Source: Opitutaceae bacterium
GTDB taxonomy: Bacteria; Verrucomicrobiota; Verrucomicrobiia; Opitutales; Opitutaceae
Length of the DNA: 64,000 nucleotides
Assembly: GCA_028284385.1 (NCBI GenBank)
Contig: JANQRT010000052.1
Location: 124,001 to 188,000 of the forward strand
Reading direction: 5' to 3'
The notes below the pieces were generated by a model. That model was not told the origin of the DNA, did not search any database, and was given only the letters and a program-made list of their open reading frames with translations. Positions within the stretch are counted from its first letter, which is position 1, and every line of letters starts with the position of its first letter. The position numbers and the translations under genes were made by a program. Shown piece by piece: positions 28,729 to 37,592 of the stretch.

Positions 28729-29250
28729 CTACAGGGACTTGATCATATGAATGTCTTCAGGCTCTTTTTCAAGCAAGTCGGGATCGGGCTTGGCGGTCGG
28801 TACGAAGCCCTGGCTTAGATAGAAGTTGACTGCGGAATGGGTTGGCGTAGCTGACACGTAGATCGATTTCGCGTCTCTTCTTGCGGCCGCATCCTGCGCC
28901 TCCAAAAATAGAGATTTGGCAATGCCGCTCAATCTGTATTCAGCGCTCACATACAAGGCTAGGATTTGAGCCAGGTTCGGCTCGAGATCGTACCTCACAA
29001 TGGTGAAGCCTGCCAGTTTCCCGTCGTCCACCGCTCCCAAAGCCTCCGCTCCATTCTCCATTGAGGTTATCCATTTATCATAGAACGTATCCCAGAAGGA
29101 ATCGTCGCGCTGAACGCTGATACTTCTTTCGTAGACTTCCAGGTCTTCGCCGACTTGGCGGTACATGCGGTCGATTTCTTCCGATCGGTCGATCGTGTAG
29201 ATTTTCTTAAGATCCTCTTTGGGCAGCGGTTTGATCTCGATGGGAATCAT
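28729..29250 (-). CDS. GNAT-family N-acetyltransferase
   Basis: The 173-residue protein has the GNAT pattern: an N-terminal acceptor region, a central strand (AGFTIVRYDLEPNLAQILALYV), the acetyl-CoA-binding segment YRLSGIAKSLFLEAQDAAAR, and a late SIYVSATPTHSAVNFYLSQGF motif. The pyrophosphate loop reads EYRLSGIA instead of the usual R/Q-x-x-G-x-G/A, a mild departure. The substrate (small molecule, peptide or protein N-terminus) cannot be told. It faces the LpxC-like gene with 17 bases between the stops. Confidence 0.88.
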   Translation of the reverse strand: MIPIEIKPLPKEDLKKIYTIDRSEEIDRMYRQVGEDLEVYERSISVQRDDSFWDTFYDKWITSMENGAEALGAVDDGKLAGFTIVRYDLEPNLAQILALYVSAEYRLSGIAKSLFLEAQDAAARRDAKSIYVSATPTHSAVNFYLSQGFVPTAKPDPDLLEKEPEDIHMIKSL

Positions 29251-29440
29251 TGTTTTGGCAAGCAGTTTGGACGAAGGGACAAGAAGTGAGGTCTATAAGC
29301 CAAAAAGCAAGACTCGCTCCAAATTCTCGTGAATTTGCCAAGGATCGTGACAATTAGAAAAAGAGCCGTATTGCTCTCGCTTTGAAGAAAGATTGAACCG
29401 AAAGTGCGTTTGAGAATTCTATCCCTAAAATTTGCATAGC

Positions 29441-30262
29441 ATGAAACTGGTTGTTGAAGACGAATATTGCGACATTGTTGGCAAAGCTCAGAAAGGCTTG
29501 TTGCTATCGACAGAGGATTTGGCTTTGAAGGCCGAGGTAACTGAGACTCAAGTTAGGGAGGCTCGGAAAGGGAATTTCGATGAAGCCGTAGCTCGGGCTC
29601 TGGCGGGCACTCTTAATTTGAATGGCGATGCGCTCGTCGCTATTGGCCAAGAGCGTTGGTATCCGGCTCAGCCGGAGCCATTTGATGGATTCGAGTTCAT
29701 TTCCACTCCTTTTAGCGACGGCTATTTTGTTAACTCGTGCGTGATTTGGGATCCCGAAACTTCCTTGGCTATCGTAATCGACACCGGAACGGACGCTTCT
29801 CCTACTATTGATTTGATAAAATCAAAAAACCTTAAGCTCGATACCGTTTACATTACCCACATGCATGGGGACCATGTTGCTGGACTGGATGCCATTCGTA
29901 AGGAGTTCGATTGCTCAGTGGTGGTCAATAAGCTTGAATCGAGTCTTCCTGATGGAGCGATTGGCATTCGCGAAGGTTACCAGGCGGCTCACGGAAGTCT
30001 GAAAGTTAGCGCCATTGAGACGATCGGTCATACTGCGGGTGGCACTACCTATATTGTGGACGGTCTCGCGAGACGTGTAGCTGCCGTTGGTGATGCCCTC
30101 TTTGCCGGTTCGATTGGAGGAGCGAATGTCTCCTATGAGAGATCTTTGGAAACCGGTCGTGAAATACTCAAACTAGGAGCTGAAACCGTTCTCGTGCCCG
30201 GTCACGGACCGCTAACAACTGTTGGCGAAGAAATGAAGATGAATTGTTTTCTTAGCGTATAA
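29441..30262 (+). CDS. Metallo-beta-lactamase-fold hydrolase with N-terminal helix-turn-helix-like segment
   Basis: This is a 273-residue protein. Residues about 75-273 form a metallo-beta-lactamase fold: IDTG, the zinc motif THMHGDHVAGL, IGHTAGGTTYIV, VGDALFAGSIGG and PGHGPLTTVGEE. The pattern is closest to glyoxalase II-like and persulfide dioxygenase-like thioester hydrolases. Residues about 8-65 (QKGLLLSTEDLALKAEVTET and on) resemble a Cro/XRE-like helix-turn-helix, which is unusual for this family. I chose the ATG at 29441; a TTG three codons earlier is possible. The substrate is unknown. A dehydrogenase gene follows 30 bases downstream in the same direction. Confidence 0.85.
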   Translation: MKLVVEDEYCDIVGKAQKGLLLSTEDLALKAEVTETQVREARKGNFDEAVARALAGTLNLNGDALVAIGQERWYPAQPEPFDGFEFISTPFSDGYFVNSCVIWDPETSLAIVIDTGTDASPTIDLIKSKNLKLDTVYITHMHGDHVAGLDAIRKEFDCSVVVNKLESSLPDGAIGIREGYQAAHGSLKVSAIETIGHTAGGTTYIVDGLARRVAAVGDALFAGSIGGANVSYERSLETGREILKLGAETVLVPGHGPLTTVGEEMKMNCFLSV

Positions 30263-30292
30263 AATTTTCTACTACAAAAAGAATCAAAAGGT

Positions 30293-31171
30293 ATGAGCGA
30301 ACGTATTGCAATAGTCGGTGTCGGTCGAATGGGAGGAAACATAGCGCGTCGTCTGAAGGAAGTCGGCCATGATGTAGTCGCTGTTTTCGACACGAATTCC
30401 GAATCGGCTGCCGCTCTCGCGAAAGAGCTCGGCTGCGAGGCCCCTGGCTCGCTGCCTGAAGTGACCTCTATTTCAGATATCGTCATCACTGTCGTGACCG
30501 ACGATGCGTCAATGTATGAAATTTTCGATACGGAAAATTCAAGTCTTCTCAGCGAGAACGCTTCTGGGAAGCTGTTCATCAATTGCGCCACGCTATCGCC
30601 TCAGACGCATATCGATGTTGAAAAAAGAGCCAAAAAAGTTGATGCCTCGACTTTGGAAGCGTGTATGGCGTCTTCCATTACGCAGGCTAGAGAAGGCTCT
30701 CTTTATCTGATGTGCGGAGGCCAACCGGATGCCTTTGACCGGGCAAAGCCGATTTTGGAGAATCTGTCTTCAAGCCTTCGATACATCGGACCTTCGGGGG
30801 AAGCGGCTAAAGTCAAGGCCTTGGTCAATATGGTGATGAATATCAATACGGCTGCGCTGGCAGAGGGATTGGCTCTCGGTCACGCACTGGGTCTTGATCT
30901 GACTATGCTGCGAGAAGTTTTCGCCCAAACGGGAGCTAATAGTCGTGTTCTCGAAACCGACTCCGAAGACATGGTAAATCGAGACTTCGACTGCTATTTC
31001 TCGGCCGCTCACGCTGCCAAAGACAGTGGGATTGCCAACCAGTTAGCTGAGAAGGAGGGTTTAAGCTTGCCGCTTTCGATTGCCACTGAATCCCAATACC
31101 GCGAAATGATTTCAAAAGGTCTCGGCGAACTTGATAAGTCAGGAATAGCCGAGCTGACCTTTAAACGCTAA
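30293..31171 (+). CDS. NAD(P)-dependent beta-hydroxyacid dehydrogenase family protein
   Basis: This 292-residue protein belongs to the 3-hydroxyisobutyrate/6-phosphogluconate dehydrogenase family. Features are the Rossmann motif IAIVGVGRMGGNIARRL (residues 4-20), FINCATLSP, the substrate-loop region MASSITQAREGSLYLMCGG, and the catalytic Lys segment GEAAKVKALVNMVMNINTAA. Family members oxidise hydroxy acids or reduce short aldehydes such as tartronate or succinate semialdehyde. The exact substrate cannot be read from sequence. An AAAAGG ribosome-binding site precedes the ATG. Co-transcription with the upstream metallo-hydrolase is likely (30-base gap). Confidence 0.9.
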   Translation: MSERIAIVGVGRMGGNIARRLKEVGHDVVAVFDTNSESAAALAKELGCEAPGSLPEVTSISDIVITVVTDDASMYEIFDTENSSLLSENASGKLFINCATLSPQTHIDVEKRAKKVDASTLEACMASSITQAREGSLYLMCGGQPDAFDRAKPILENLSSSLRYIGPSGEAAKVKALVNMVMNINTAALAEGLALGHALGLDLTMLREVFAQTGANSRVLETDSEDMVNRDFDCYFSAAHAAKDSGIANQLAEKEGLSLPLSIATESQYREMISKGLGELDKSGIAELTFKR

Positions 31172-31339
31172 ACTCGATACCTCTCGCCCTCTGATTGGTC
31201 CTTGTCGCTTAAGCCGCTTGGAAAACGAATCTGCTGAAGAGGGCAATATCAATCAATTCTGTGCGGTTGAATGAATTCATGCTCCCGAGACCTCCTGATT
31301 TTTCTCGATAAAGCCTTCTAATCGTTTTCAGTTCAGCAA

Positions 31340-32803
31340 ATGACATCGCAGCGGATTATTCTATTCTACTTTCTGCTCATTGGGCTGCTTTCCTTTGGGG
31401 TCCGGGCTGAAGACGCTTCTGGCAGACCTCCAAACATCATCTACATTCTAGCGGACGATCTTGGGATTGGGGATCTGGGTTGCTACGGACAAAAACTTCT
31501 GAAAACGCCGCATATCGATCGGCTTGCTTCCAGCGGGATGCGTTTCACGCAGCATTATTCAGGATCAACGGTCTGCGCTCCTACCCGTAGCGTCCTGATG
31601 ACCGGCTTTCACACAGGGCATGTCTCGATACGCAACAATACCCGGACCTTGCCCTTCGGTCAGGAACCGCTGCCGGCGAAAGACGTGACCGTTGCCGAGG
31701 TTCTAAAGGCCCAAGGCTATGCGACCGGCTGTTTCGGCAAATGGGGGCTGGGAAATGTGGATACGGAAGGCTCGCCTTTGAAACAGGGTTTCGATCAGTT
31801 CGTGGGGTTCTACTGTCAGCATGTGGCTCACTACTACTACCCATTGTATTTGTGGGAGAATGACAAAATGATCGTGCTTGAAGGGAACTCTTCGAATTCT
31901 CAACAAACCTACGCTCCAGATGTCATCCACGAGAAAACCCTGGCCTTCCTAGAGGAAAATAAGGATCGCCCTTTCTTCGCCTACATTCCCTCTATCATTC
32001 CCCATGCTTCGATGGAAGCCCCGGAGGAATATCTGGCCAAGTATCGCGGCAAGTTTCTACCCGAAAAGAGTCACACTCCAAGCCGTAATCCCTACGAAGA
32101 CTACCTGAGAGGCATTTACGTTACCCAGCCGGAGGGTCATGCCGCTTTTGCCGCTATGATAGAGATCCTGGATAAGCAAGTAGGCGAAATCGTGGCGAAA
32201 CTGGAAGGGCTTGGCATTATCGATAATACGCTCATCGTATTCTCTTCCGACAATGGAGCCCACAATGAGGGCGGAGCGGACCCGGAGTATTTCGATAGCA
32301 ATGGACCTTTTCGTGGTCTGAAGCGAGACATGTACGAAGGGGGTATTAGAGTGCCGATGATCGCCTCTTGGCCTGGACGTATCCAAGCGGGCACGACAGC
32401 GGATCACATTTCAGCTCAATGGGATGTGCTCCCGACCTTCGCTGAGCTCGCTGGTTCAAAAGCTCCAGCCGGCATCGACGGCATATCCTTTGTTCCCACG
32501 CTAATTGGAGGCGAGCAAGAGGAGCACGAATACCTTTACTGGGAATTTAGTAGTCGAGGAGGCAAAGTGGCTGTGCGAAAAGGAGACTGGAAAGCGGTTC
32601 GTCTCAATGCGAGAAACAATCCTTCCGCTCCTATCGAGCTTTACGATCTTTCAACCGATATTGGCGAAACGAAGGATATTGCGGCTAGTCATCCAGAGGT
32701 GGTCGCGGAAATGGCTGGAATTATGCAAAGCGCCAGGACCTATTCCGCTCGATTTCCTATCTACAAAGGCGAGAGGCCGCAACGACCTCAGGGAGCGTAC
32801 TGA
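31340..32803 (+). CDS. Secreted Cys-type sulfatase (arylsulfatase family)
   Basis: The 487-residue protein has a signal peptide (about residues 1-23). The sulfatase domain opens with PNIIYILADDLGIGDLGCYG, which carries the calcium-binding Asp pair, and has the maturation motif CAPTRS with Cys79. In this family Cys79 must be converted to formylglycine for activity. Other conserved parts are THNEGG-like DNGAHNEGGADPEYF, the GLKRDMYEGGIRVPMI loop and a C-terminal ELYDLSTDIGETKDIA. It is of the S1 type found in degraders of sulfated marine polysaccharides and should be periplasmic. No formylglycine-generating enzyme is nearby. Its stop lies one base from the stop of the converging FkbM-type gene. 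Confidence 0.94.
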   Translation: MTSQRIILFYFLLIGLLSFGVRAEDASGRPPNIIYILADDLGIGDLGCYGQKLLKTPHIDRLASSGMRFTQHYSGSTVCAPTRSVLMTGFHTGHVSIRNNTRTLPFGQEPLPAKDVTVAEVLKAQGYATGCFGKWGLGNVDTEGSPLKQGFDQFVGFYCQHVAHYYYPLYLWENDKMIVLEGNSSNSQQTYAPDVIHEKTLAFLEENKDRPFFAYIPSIIPHASMEAPEEYLAKYRGKFLPEKSHTPSRNPYEDYLRGIYVTQPEGHAAFAAMIEILDKQVGEIVAKLEGLGIIDNTLIVFSSDNGAHNEGGADPEYFDSNGPFRGLKRDMYEGGIRVPMIASWPGRIQAGTTADHISAQWDVLPTFAELAGSKAPAGIDGISFVPTLIGGEQEEHEYLYWEFSSRGGKVAVRKGDWKAVRLNARNNPSAPIELYDLSTDIGETKDIAASHPEVVAEMAGIMQSARTYSARFPIYKGERPQRPQGAY

Positions 32804-32804
32804 A

Positions 32805-33635
32805 TTAGATCTTCGAATAGATTTCATCGACTCCTATGACGTCGATCAACTTGTATCCAAAAGGTTCTAGCATCGATCTGTAGCCCTCGCTTTCCTTCCC
32901 GGAGCCGTTTTCCAGAGAAATTACGGAAATATCCACCTTTTGAAAATCGATCGTCTGTAGAATTGCTTTTTCCCCTCCTTCAACGTCGATCGAACAGTAA
33001 TCGATCCTGGAAATTCCACTACGTTCTAACAAACTGTCGAATCGCAGGGTGGGAACTTTCACAATCTCTTCCTTGTGATTTGGATTGGCCCTCACTTGCT
33101 TTAGGATTGCCTCCGGATAGCTGCTGAGCAGTCCTCCCGTTTGGGTGTATCCAGAAATTACATCAAGAAAATCGGCCTCTCCATCCTGATCTGCGATGGC
33201 CGCGTGAATGACCTGGCAGTTGCGAAATCGACTGATCTCCCTCACTTTAGACGGCGAAGCCTCAACGATAACGCCGGTCCATCCCAGTAGTTTTTCGAAG
33301 AAATAGCAGTTGCTGCCTTGCCAACCGTTGAAGCCTCCGATTTCCACGAAGACTCCGTGTCGTTTGTTCCCGAAGAAACGCTCGTAAATAAACTTATCCT
33401 GTCCTGCCTGCGACATAAACAAGGGCTGATTGCCGCGCAGGTGTTCGATTTCCCAATGTCTCTGAATCAACTGGCCTCTGGCGTAGGCATCCACTTTCTG
33501 TTTCGCGCAGATGGCGTAGATCTGCGCAGCTTCCAGCAGTCCCTTTTGGGCCGCTTGGATTTTTTCCTCTGCTATTTTCCGGACTTCGTTAATCGATTTT
33601 CCTTCGATGTCCTTTAGTTCAACGCCTTGTGTCAT
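32805..33635 (-). CDS. FkbM-family methyltransferase
   Basis: This 276-residue protein has a helical lead (about residues 1-75) followed by an FkbM-type SAM-dependent methyltransferase domain. SQAGQDKFIYERFFGNK opens the domain and GVFVEIGGFNGWQGSNCYFF is the SAM-binding loop. WTGVIVEASPSKVREI holds the acidic ribose contact, and IDYCSIDVEGGEKAILQTID is the downstream motif. Related enzymes O-methylate sugars or polyketides; many sit in polysaccharide clusters. It ends a run of minus-strand genes (membrane coiled-coil, HAD, FkbM) with small gaps. The substrate is unknown. Confidence 0.9.
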   Translation of the reverse strand: MTQGVELKDIEGKSINEVRKIAEEKIQAAQKGLLEAAQIYAICAKQKVDAYARGQLIQRHWEIEHLRGNQPLFMSQAGQDKFIYERFFGNKRHGVFVEIGGFNGWQGSNCYFFEKLLGWTGVIVEASPSKVREISRFRNCQVIHAAIADQDGEADFLDVISGYTQTGGLLSSYPEAILKQVRANPNHKEEIVKVPTLRFDSLLERSGISRIDYCSIDVEGGEKAILQTIDFQKVDISVISLENGSGKESEGYRSMLEPFGYKLIDVIGVDEIYSKI

Positions 33636-33672
33636 GGTTCAACCCTTTGGTCTTGCTTGGCTTTACTCAATA

Positions 33673-34344
33673 CTAGACTTGTCGTTTTGGGACTAGCCGA
33701 TCCATTGTATCCAATATCAAGTCTTGGTCCGTGTAGTCGCGAAATACATACTCGATCCCTTGCTTTTCGAGCTTATCGATTCCACGTCCTATCCCGATCA
33801 TCGGAATCCCCAGCTCGCGACTTACTTTCACATCCCATTGTCCGTCTCCAAAGAAGATGGCAGAAGACAGGTCTGCGTCAGCTCGTTGGGCGGCTAAAGG
33901 AATGATGTCTCTGCGGCAGGGCGTGTCACTAGAAGTGGCGAATGGAAAAGATTTCATTTCGACTCCGCAACAATCCAGTTTAAAGGCGGCGGTGCTTTCG
34001 AAACATCCCGTTGCTATAGCAACCGTAACATCTTCTTTTTCCGAGAGTCTTTGAATAAATTCGACCGCTCCTGCTATTGGTTTAAATTCGTTAGGATATT
34101 TAGGTTTCGCTTCTTCCAGGAGTTCCAGAAACGCTTTTTCAATGGCCTCCTCCTTGTCGTTGATTTCTGGATCATCCGCTAAAATTTCTCTTATGATACC
34201 AGTGCTGGTCGGCTCTTCGTAGTCCGTCCAATTGTTTGTTGGTAAAGCCTTCCCCAAGATTTTCTCCATCGCCTTGATATAGCAAATAGTCTCAGCCTCC
34301 TGCGAGTCGCAGATAGTCCCATCGTTATCGAAAATAGCTAACAT
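33673..34344 (-). CDS. HAD-superfamily hydrolase (phosphatase-like)
   Basis: The 223-residue protein has the HAD motifs: motif I IFDNDGTICDS (nucleophile and acid/base Asp), motif II VAIATG, and motif IV IFFGDGQWDVKVSRELGI. The helical cap between residues about 20 and 90 suggests a small-substrate phosphatase of the phosphoglycolate-phosphatase-like group. I chose the ATG at 34344, which puts the nucleophile near residue 6 as is usual; a TTG at 34383 would overlap the upstream gene. A phosphoglycolate substrate would fit the nearby glycolate oxidase genes, but this is only an inference. Confidence 0.87.
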   Translation of the reverse strand: MLAIFDNDGTICDSQEAETICYIKAMEKILGKALPTNNWTDYEEPTSTGIIREILADDPEINDKEEAIEKAFLELLEEAKPKYPNEFKPIAGAVEFIQRLSEKEDVTVAIATGCFESTAAFKLDCCGVEMKSFPFATSSDTPCRRDIIPLAAQRADADLSSAIFFGDGQWDVKVSRELGIPMIGIGRGIDKLEKQGIEYVFRDYTDQDLILDTMDRLVPKRQV

Positions 34345-34349
34345 AGAGC

Positions 34350-34862
34350 TCACTCTTGAGCTTCCAATTTCGCTATAAGGCAATTATAAAAATCTCTTCG
34401 CTGCTTTAGTTTTTCGATGGCGCTCGATTCCAAGTCGAGAGGATGCAGTCGACCGCATTCTTCATAGAAGTCCTGGATTTCAAAAAGCAGTCTTCCTATC
34501 TCCCTCTCTTCGGCTGATATCTTGACCTGATCGTAGTCGTCCATCCGTTCGTCTTCAATCGATCGCAGCTCGTCTTCCTTGTCTTCGATTTCGTATATCA
34601 GGTCCTCTATTCGTGCTTCCTTTTCTTGGATACCGGCAATCATCCCTGCAACTTCCTCCTCGAGTTTTTCACGCTGGTCTCGTAGCTCGGCCATCCGTTT
34701 ATCGAATAGGCCTGTCAACATTGTCGAGGCCAGAGCTAATATCGCCAGCACGATCGGAACGAAGGCTCCGAGAAAGGCGGGACGCAACCATATCGGGCGA
34801 GCCAGTTCTTTTATTTCTAGCTCCAGCTTTTTTAGCTCCAGGTCTTCCTTGTTGCCCGACAT
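34350..34862 (-). CDS. Hypothetical single-pass membrane coiled-coil protein
   Basis: The 170-residue protein is of no family I recognise. It has a charged cytoplasmic start, one membrane helix (about residues 30-50, FLGAFVPIVLAILALASTML), then a long acidic coiled coil (about 52-125, KEARIEDLIYEIEDKEDELR) and a helical tail. It starts 17 bases after the DUF1330 gene and ends five bases before the HAD gene, so it belongs to that transcript. The form suggests a membrane-tethered scaffold; nothing enzymatic is seen. Confidence 0.75.
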   Translation of the reverse strand: MSGNKEDLELKKLELEIKELARPIWLRPAFLGAFVPIVLAILALASTMLTGLFDKRMAELRDQREKLEEEVAGMIAGIQEKEARIEDLIYEIEDKEDELRSIEDERMDDYDQVKISAEEREIGRLLFEIQDFYEECGRLHPLDLESSAIEKLKQRRDFYNCLIAKLEAQE

Positions 34863-34879
34863 TGGTTTAAGAATAGGAT

Positions 34880-35179
34880 TTATTGATGATAAGCTGCGAT
34901 GATCGTAGTGTCTGTCACGCTCTTTTCTAAGAAACGTTTCCTCACATCAAGGTAACTTTCGTCAGCGAAAAAGCCATCTTTCGAAGCCTCATCTTGAAAG
35001 GAAATTGTGAATACGCGATTGATGGGTTTTTCCGTTTCCGACTTGAGCACTTCGGAAACGATGAAGTCATAGCCAAATCTTCCCCCATATCGGGAAAGAA
35101 TCGGTTTCATTTCCTTTCGATAGTTTTCGTATCCTTCGTGATCTTCTACGTGGAGACCTACCAGCATTTCGTAGCGCAT
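34880..35179 (-). CDS. DUF1330-like small protein
   Basis: The 99-residue protein resembles the DUF1330 alpha-beta ferredoxin-like barrel family: an initial strand followed by HEGYENYRKEMKPILSRYGG, then INRVFTISFQDEASKDGFF and a terminal helix and strand. The function of DUF1330 proteins is largely unknown. It sits between the medium-chain dehydrogenase and the membrane coiled-coil gene, all on the minus strand. Confidence 0.8.
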   Translation of the reverse strand: MRYEMLVGLHVEDHEGYENYRKEMKPILSRYGGRFGYDFIVSEVLKSETEKPINRVFTISFQDEASKDGFFADESYLDVRKRFLEKSVTDTTIIAAYHQ

Positions 35180-35263
35180 ATTCGAATTCCTAAAATGAGG
35201 TTATGAGCGATCTCTGAGAATTTTGCAAATCGATTGGAAACGATCCATAGGATCTTACTATTC

Positions 35264-36244
35264 CTAGTTTTCCTGATCCATTGATATGATCACCTTGCCT
35301 TTATGACCACCGTTCCCAAAATGGTCAATCGCCTGCGGAGCTTCGCTCAATTTATAGGGACCGTCTATCACTGCTTTGAGTTTTTCAGCTTCGAATAGCT
35401 CGTTAATGTAATCCAATCCTTGGTTTGGCTTTAAGGCAACGATTTGAATCCGCTTCTTGCTCAACCGATGGATGAGCGGTCCGAGTAGAAAAGCTTGCAG
35501 GAGCCTTGCTGTGCTTCCTCCAACCGTCACGTAGATCCCGTTGGGAGTAAGGGCTCGCAAGTAGTCGAACACTGAGCGATTGGTTCTCGTATCCAGAATC
35601 AAATCATATTGCTTCCCGGCTCTAGTGAAATCCGTTTTTGTATAGTCGATTACATTGTTGAAGCCTAAAGACCGCAACATCTCCAGTTTGGACTCACTAT
35701 CGACTCCATCCACATCCTCGATTCCCAAAGACCTGGCTATTTGTATCCCCAGGGTACCGACACCGCCTCCTGCTCCATTAATTAAGAGCTTATGTCGGGC
35801 GCCCAAATCCTCCATTTTCTGGAAACCTTGCAAAGCGAGTGTAGCTGCATGAGGTATCGCCGCTGCTTCTATGAAGGGCATCGTCCTAGGCTTTGGCGCC
35901 AAAGCGCTTTCATGAGCGCATACATACGTTGCAAAGCCTCCGAACCCGCTTTCGGAAATGTCGCCATAGACCTCATCGCCTGGGCGGAATTTCGTCACAT
36001 TTCTCCCAACGGTCTCCACTTCGCCCGCTACATCGACTCCCGGTATCCGTATTTTGGGTTTCCTCAATCCACATAGCAAACGGATGTAGAAAGGCTTTCC
36101 TCGCATCAGGCCCCAATCCCAATCGTTGACCGATGCAGCTCGAACTCTAATCAGGATTTCATCGTCGCCTGGGATTGGTTTTGGAACTTCCTCAAGCCTT
36201 AATAAGGATGAAGGTCCATATCGACTAAGTGTAATGGCTTTCAC
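35264..36244 (-). CDS. Medium-chain dehydrogenase/reductase (quinone oxidoreductase-like)
   Basis: The 326-residue protein has the MDR fold: a GroES-like N-terminal half (VKAITLSRYGPSSLLRLEEV, PGVDVAGEVETVGRNVTKF, GDEVYGDISESGFGGFATYV) and a Rossmann half (INGAGGGVGTLGIQIARSLG). The structural and catalytic zinc cysteines of alcohol dehydrogenases are absent, which points to the zinc-free quinone/enone reductase branch. The family N-terminus fits the GTG at 36244; an upstream TTG at 36292 would add 16 residues that look unlike family members. It follows glcF after 52 bases and may be on the glycolate transcript. The substrate is unknown. Confidence 0.88.
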   Translation of the reverse strand: MKAITLSRYGPSSLLRLEEVPKPIPGDDEILIRVRAASVNDWDWGLMRGKPFYIRLLCGLRKPKIRIPGVDVAGEVETVGRNVTKFRPGDEVYGDISESGFGGFATYVCAHESALAPKPRTMPFIEAAAIPHAATLALQGFQKMEDLGARHKLLINGAGGGVGTLGIQIARSLGIEDVDGVDSESKLEMLRSLGFNNVIDYTKTDFTRAGKQYDLILDTRTNRSVFDYLRALTPNGIYVTVGGSTARLLQAFLLGPLIHRLSKKRIQIVALKPNQGLDYINELFEAEKLKAVIDGPYKLSEAPQAIDHFGNGGHKGKVIISMDQEN

Positions 36245-36296
36245 AGTACGATCCGCTTCTCCGTTTTCAAACTTCGCCTTAATGGCCTCCAATGGT

Positions 36297-37553
36297 TCAA
36301 CTATCTACATCGTCAAGAAGTTCGATAGTGTGATAAATGGGAATATCTGATTTCCCATCTCTGAGATGCCTTTCGATTTGAGCCATGCAGCCAATGTTTC
36401 CCATGGCAATGGCATCTGGTTCGGTAGCCAGAAGATTGGCCGTTTTGCGTTTTCCAAGCTCCTCCGCTGTATCCGGATGTTCAATATTGTAGGTTCCTGC
36501 GGAGCCGCAGCAGAGCTCCCATTCTGCCGGCTCTAGGAGGGTGAGATTGGGGATGGCTTTCAGTAGGTTGCGCGGAGGATTGCGTACGCCTTGAGCATGG
36601 GCTAGATGACAAGCGTCATGGTAGGCGACTCGCTTGTTTGCTCCCAAGCAGTTTTCGGATGGCTCAAATCCGATGTCTTCAAGAAAAACGCTGATATCAA
36701 TCACCTTGTCGGCAAAGGACTCAGCTTCTTCTTGTTCTTCTGAGCCGTGGAAAAGTAGACCATATTCCTTCATGCCCGATCCGCAACCGGCAGCTGTTGA
36801 AATGATGGCATCGACGTCCTTGGGGAAGGCCGAAAAATTCCTTTGTGCGCTTTTCTTCGCTTCATCGCTTGCCCCGATATGCATGGCCAAGGCTCCGCAG
36901 CAGCCTTGATCTTTCGGTACCAGGACATCAATTCCGCTACGCGTGAGTACGTTGATGGCAGCTCTGTTGATTCGTGGAGCAAGAACCTGCTGGGCGCATC
37001 CCGCAACGAGGGCCACCCGACCTTTCCGCTTCGATTTGGCTGGATAGTATTCGTTTAGCGATTCCTGCGGAGGTAAGCTTGCGGGGGTCATATCCATCAT
37101 GGGCTTCATAAACGATGGCATGAGCTTGGTGAGCGGCTTGACATATCTGCCAATTTTTGCAGCCGTTCGGAATCGATTAGGGTAGGGAAGCGTATTCAGG
37201 AGTATGGTACGCTGTATTTGACTAGATATACTGCGTTCACGGTCTGGCTCTGCCCAGGCTCGATAGGGAGAAATAAGTTCGCCGTACTCGACGCCTGAAG
37301 GACATGAAGTGACGCAGGCTAGGCATCCAAGGCAATTGTCGGTATAGGATTCGATTTCCTCCGGCTTCATCTTCCCTTCCAATACCTCTTTCATCAGAAA
37401 GATACGCCCTCGCGGCGAATCCATTTCCTCGCCCATCGTCGCGTAAGTCGGACAGGTTGGAAGACAGAATCCGCAATGGACGCAGGTCTCCACGGCTTTG
37501 GCCATCGGTTCGGCTTGAGGACCTATCTTGTCTTTTTTTATTTGATGAAGCAT
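36297..37553 (-). CDS. glcF: Glycolate oxidase iron-sulfur subunit
   Basis: This 418-residue protein has two 4Fe-4S ferredoxin motifs at the N-terminus (CVHCGFCLPTCP and CLGCLACVTSCP). Two CCG-type cysteine-rich domains follow (VAGCAQQVLAPRINRA through DQGCCGALAMHIG, and YHDACHLAHAQGVRNPP through ELCCGSAGTYN). This is the layout of GlcF, the electron-transfer subunit that takes electrons from the GlcD/GlcE flavoproteins towards quinone. It is the third gene of a glcD-glcE-glcF operon, 39 bases after glcE. Confidence 0.94.
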   Translation of the reverse strand: MLHQIKKDKIGPQAEPMAKAVETCVHCGFCLPTCPTYATMGEEMDSPRGRIFLMKEVLEGKMKPEEIESYTDNCLGCLACVTSCPSGVEYGELISPYRAWAEPDRERSISSQIQRTILLNTLPYPNRFRTAAKIGRYVKPLTKLMPSFMKPMMDMTPASLPPQESLNEYYPAKSKRKGRVALVAGCAQQVLAPRINRAAINVLTRSGIDVLVPKDQGCCGALAMHIGASDEAKKSAQRNFSAFPKDVDAIISTAAGCGSGMKEYGLLFHGSEEQEEAESFADKVIDISVFLEDIGFEPSENCLGANKRVAYHDACHLAHAQGVRNPPRNLLKAIPNLTLLEPAEWELCCGSAGTYNIEHPDTAEELGKRKTANLLATEPDAIAMGNIGCMAQIERHLRDGKSDIPIYHTIELLDDVDS

Positions 37554-37592
37554 CTAGTAAATTCCTTTTCTGCAACCGCTGCTCGAGTCTGC

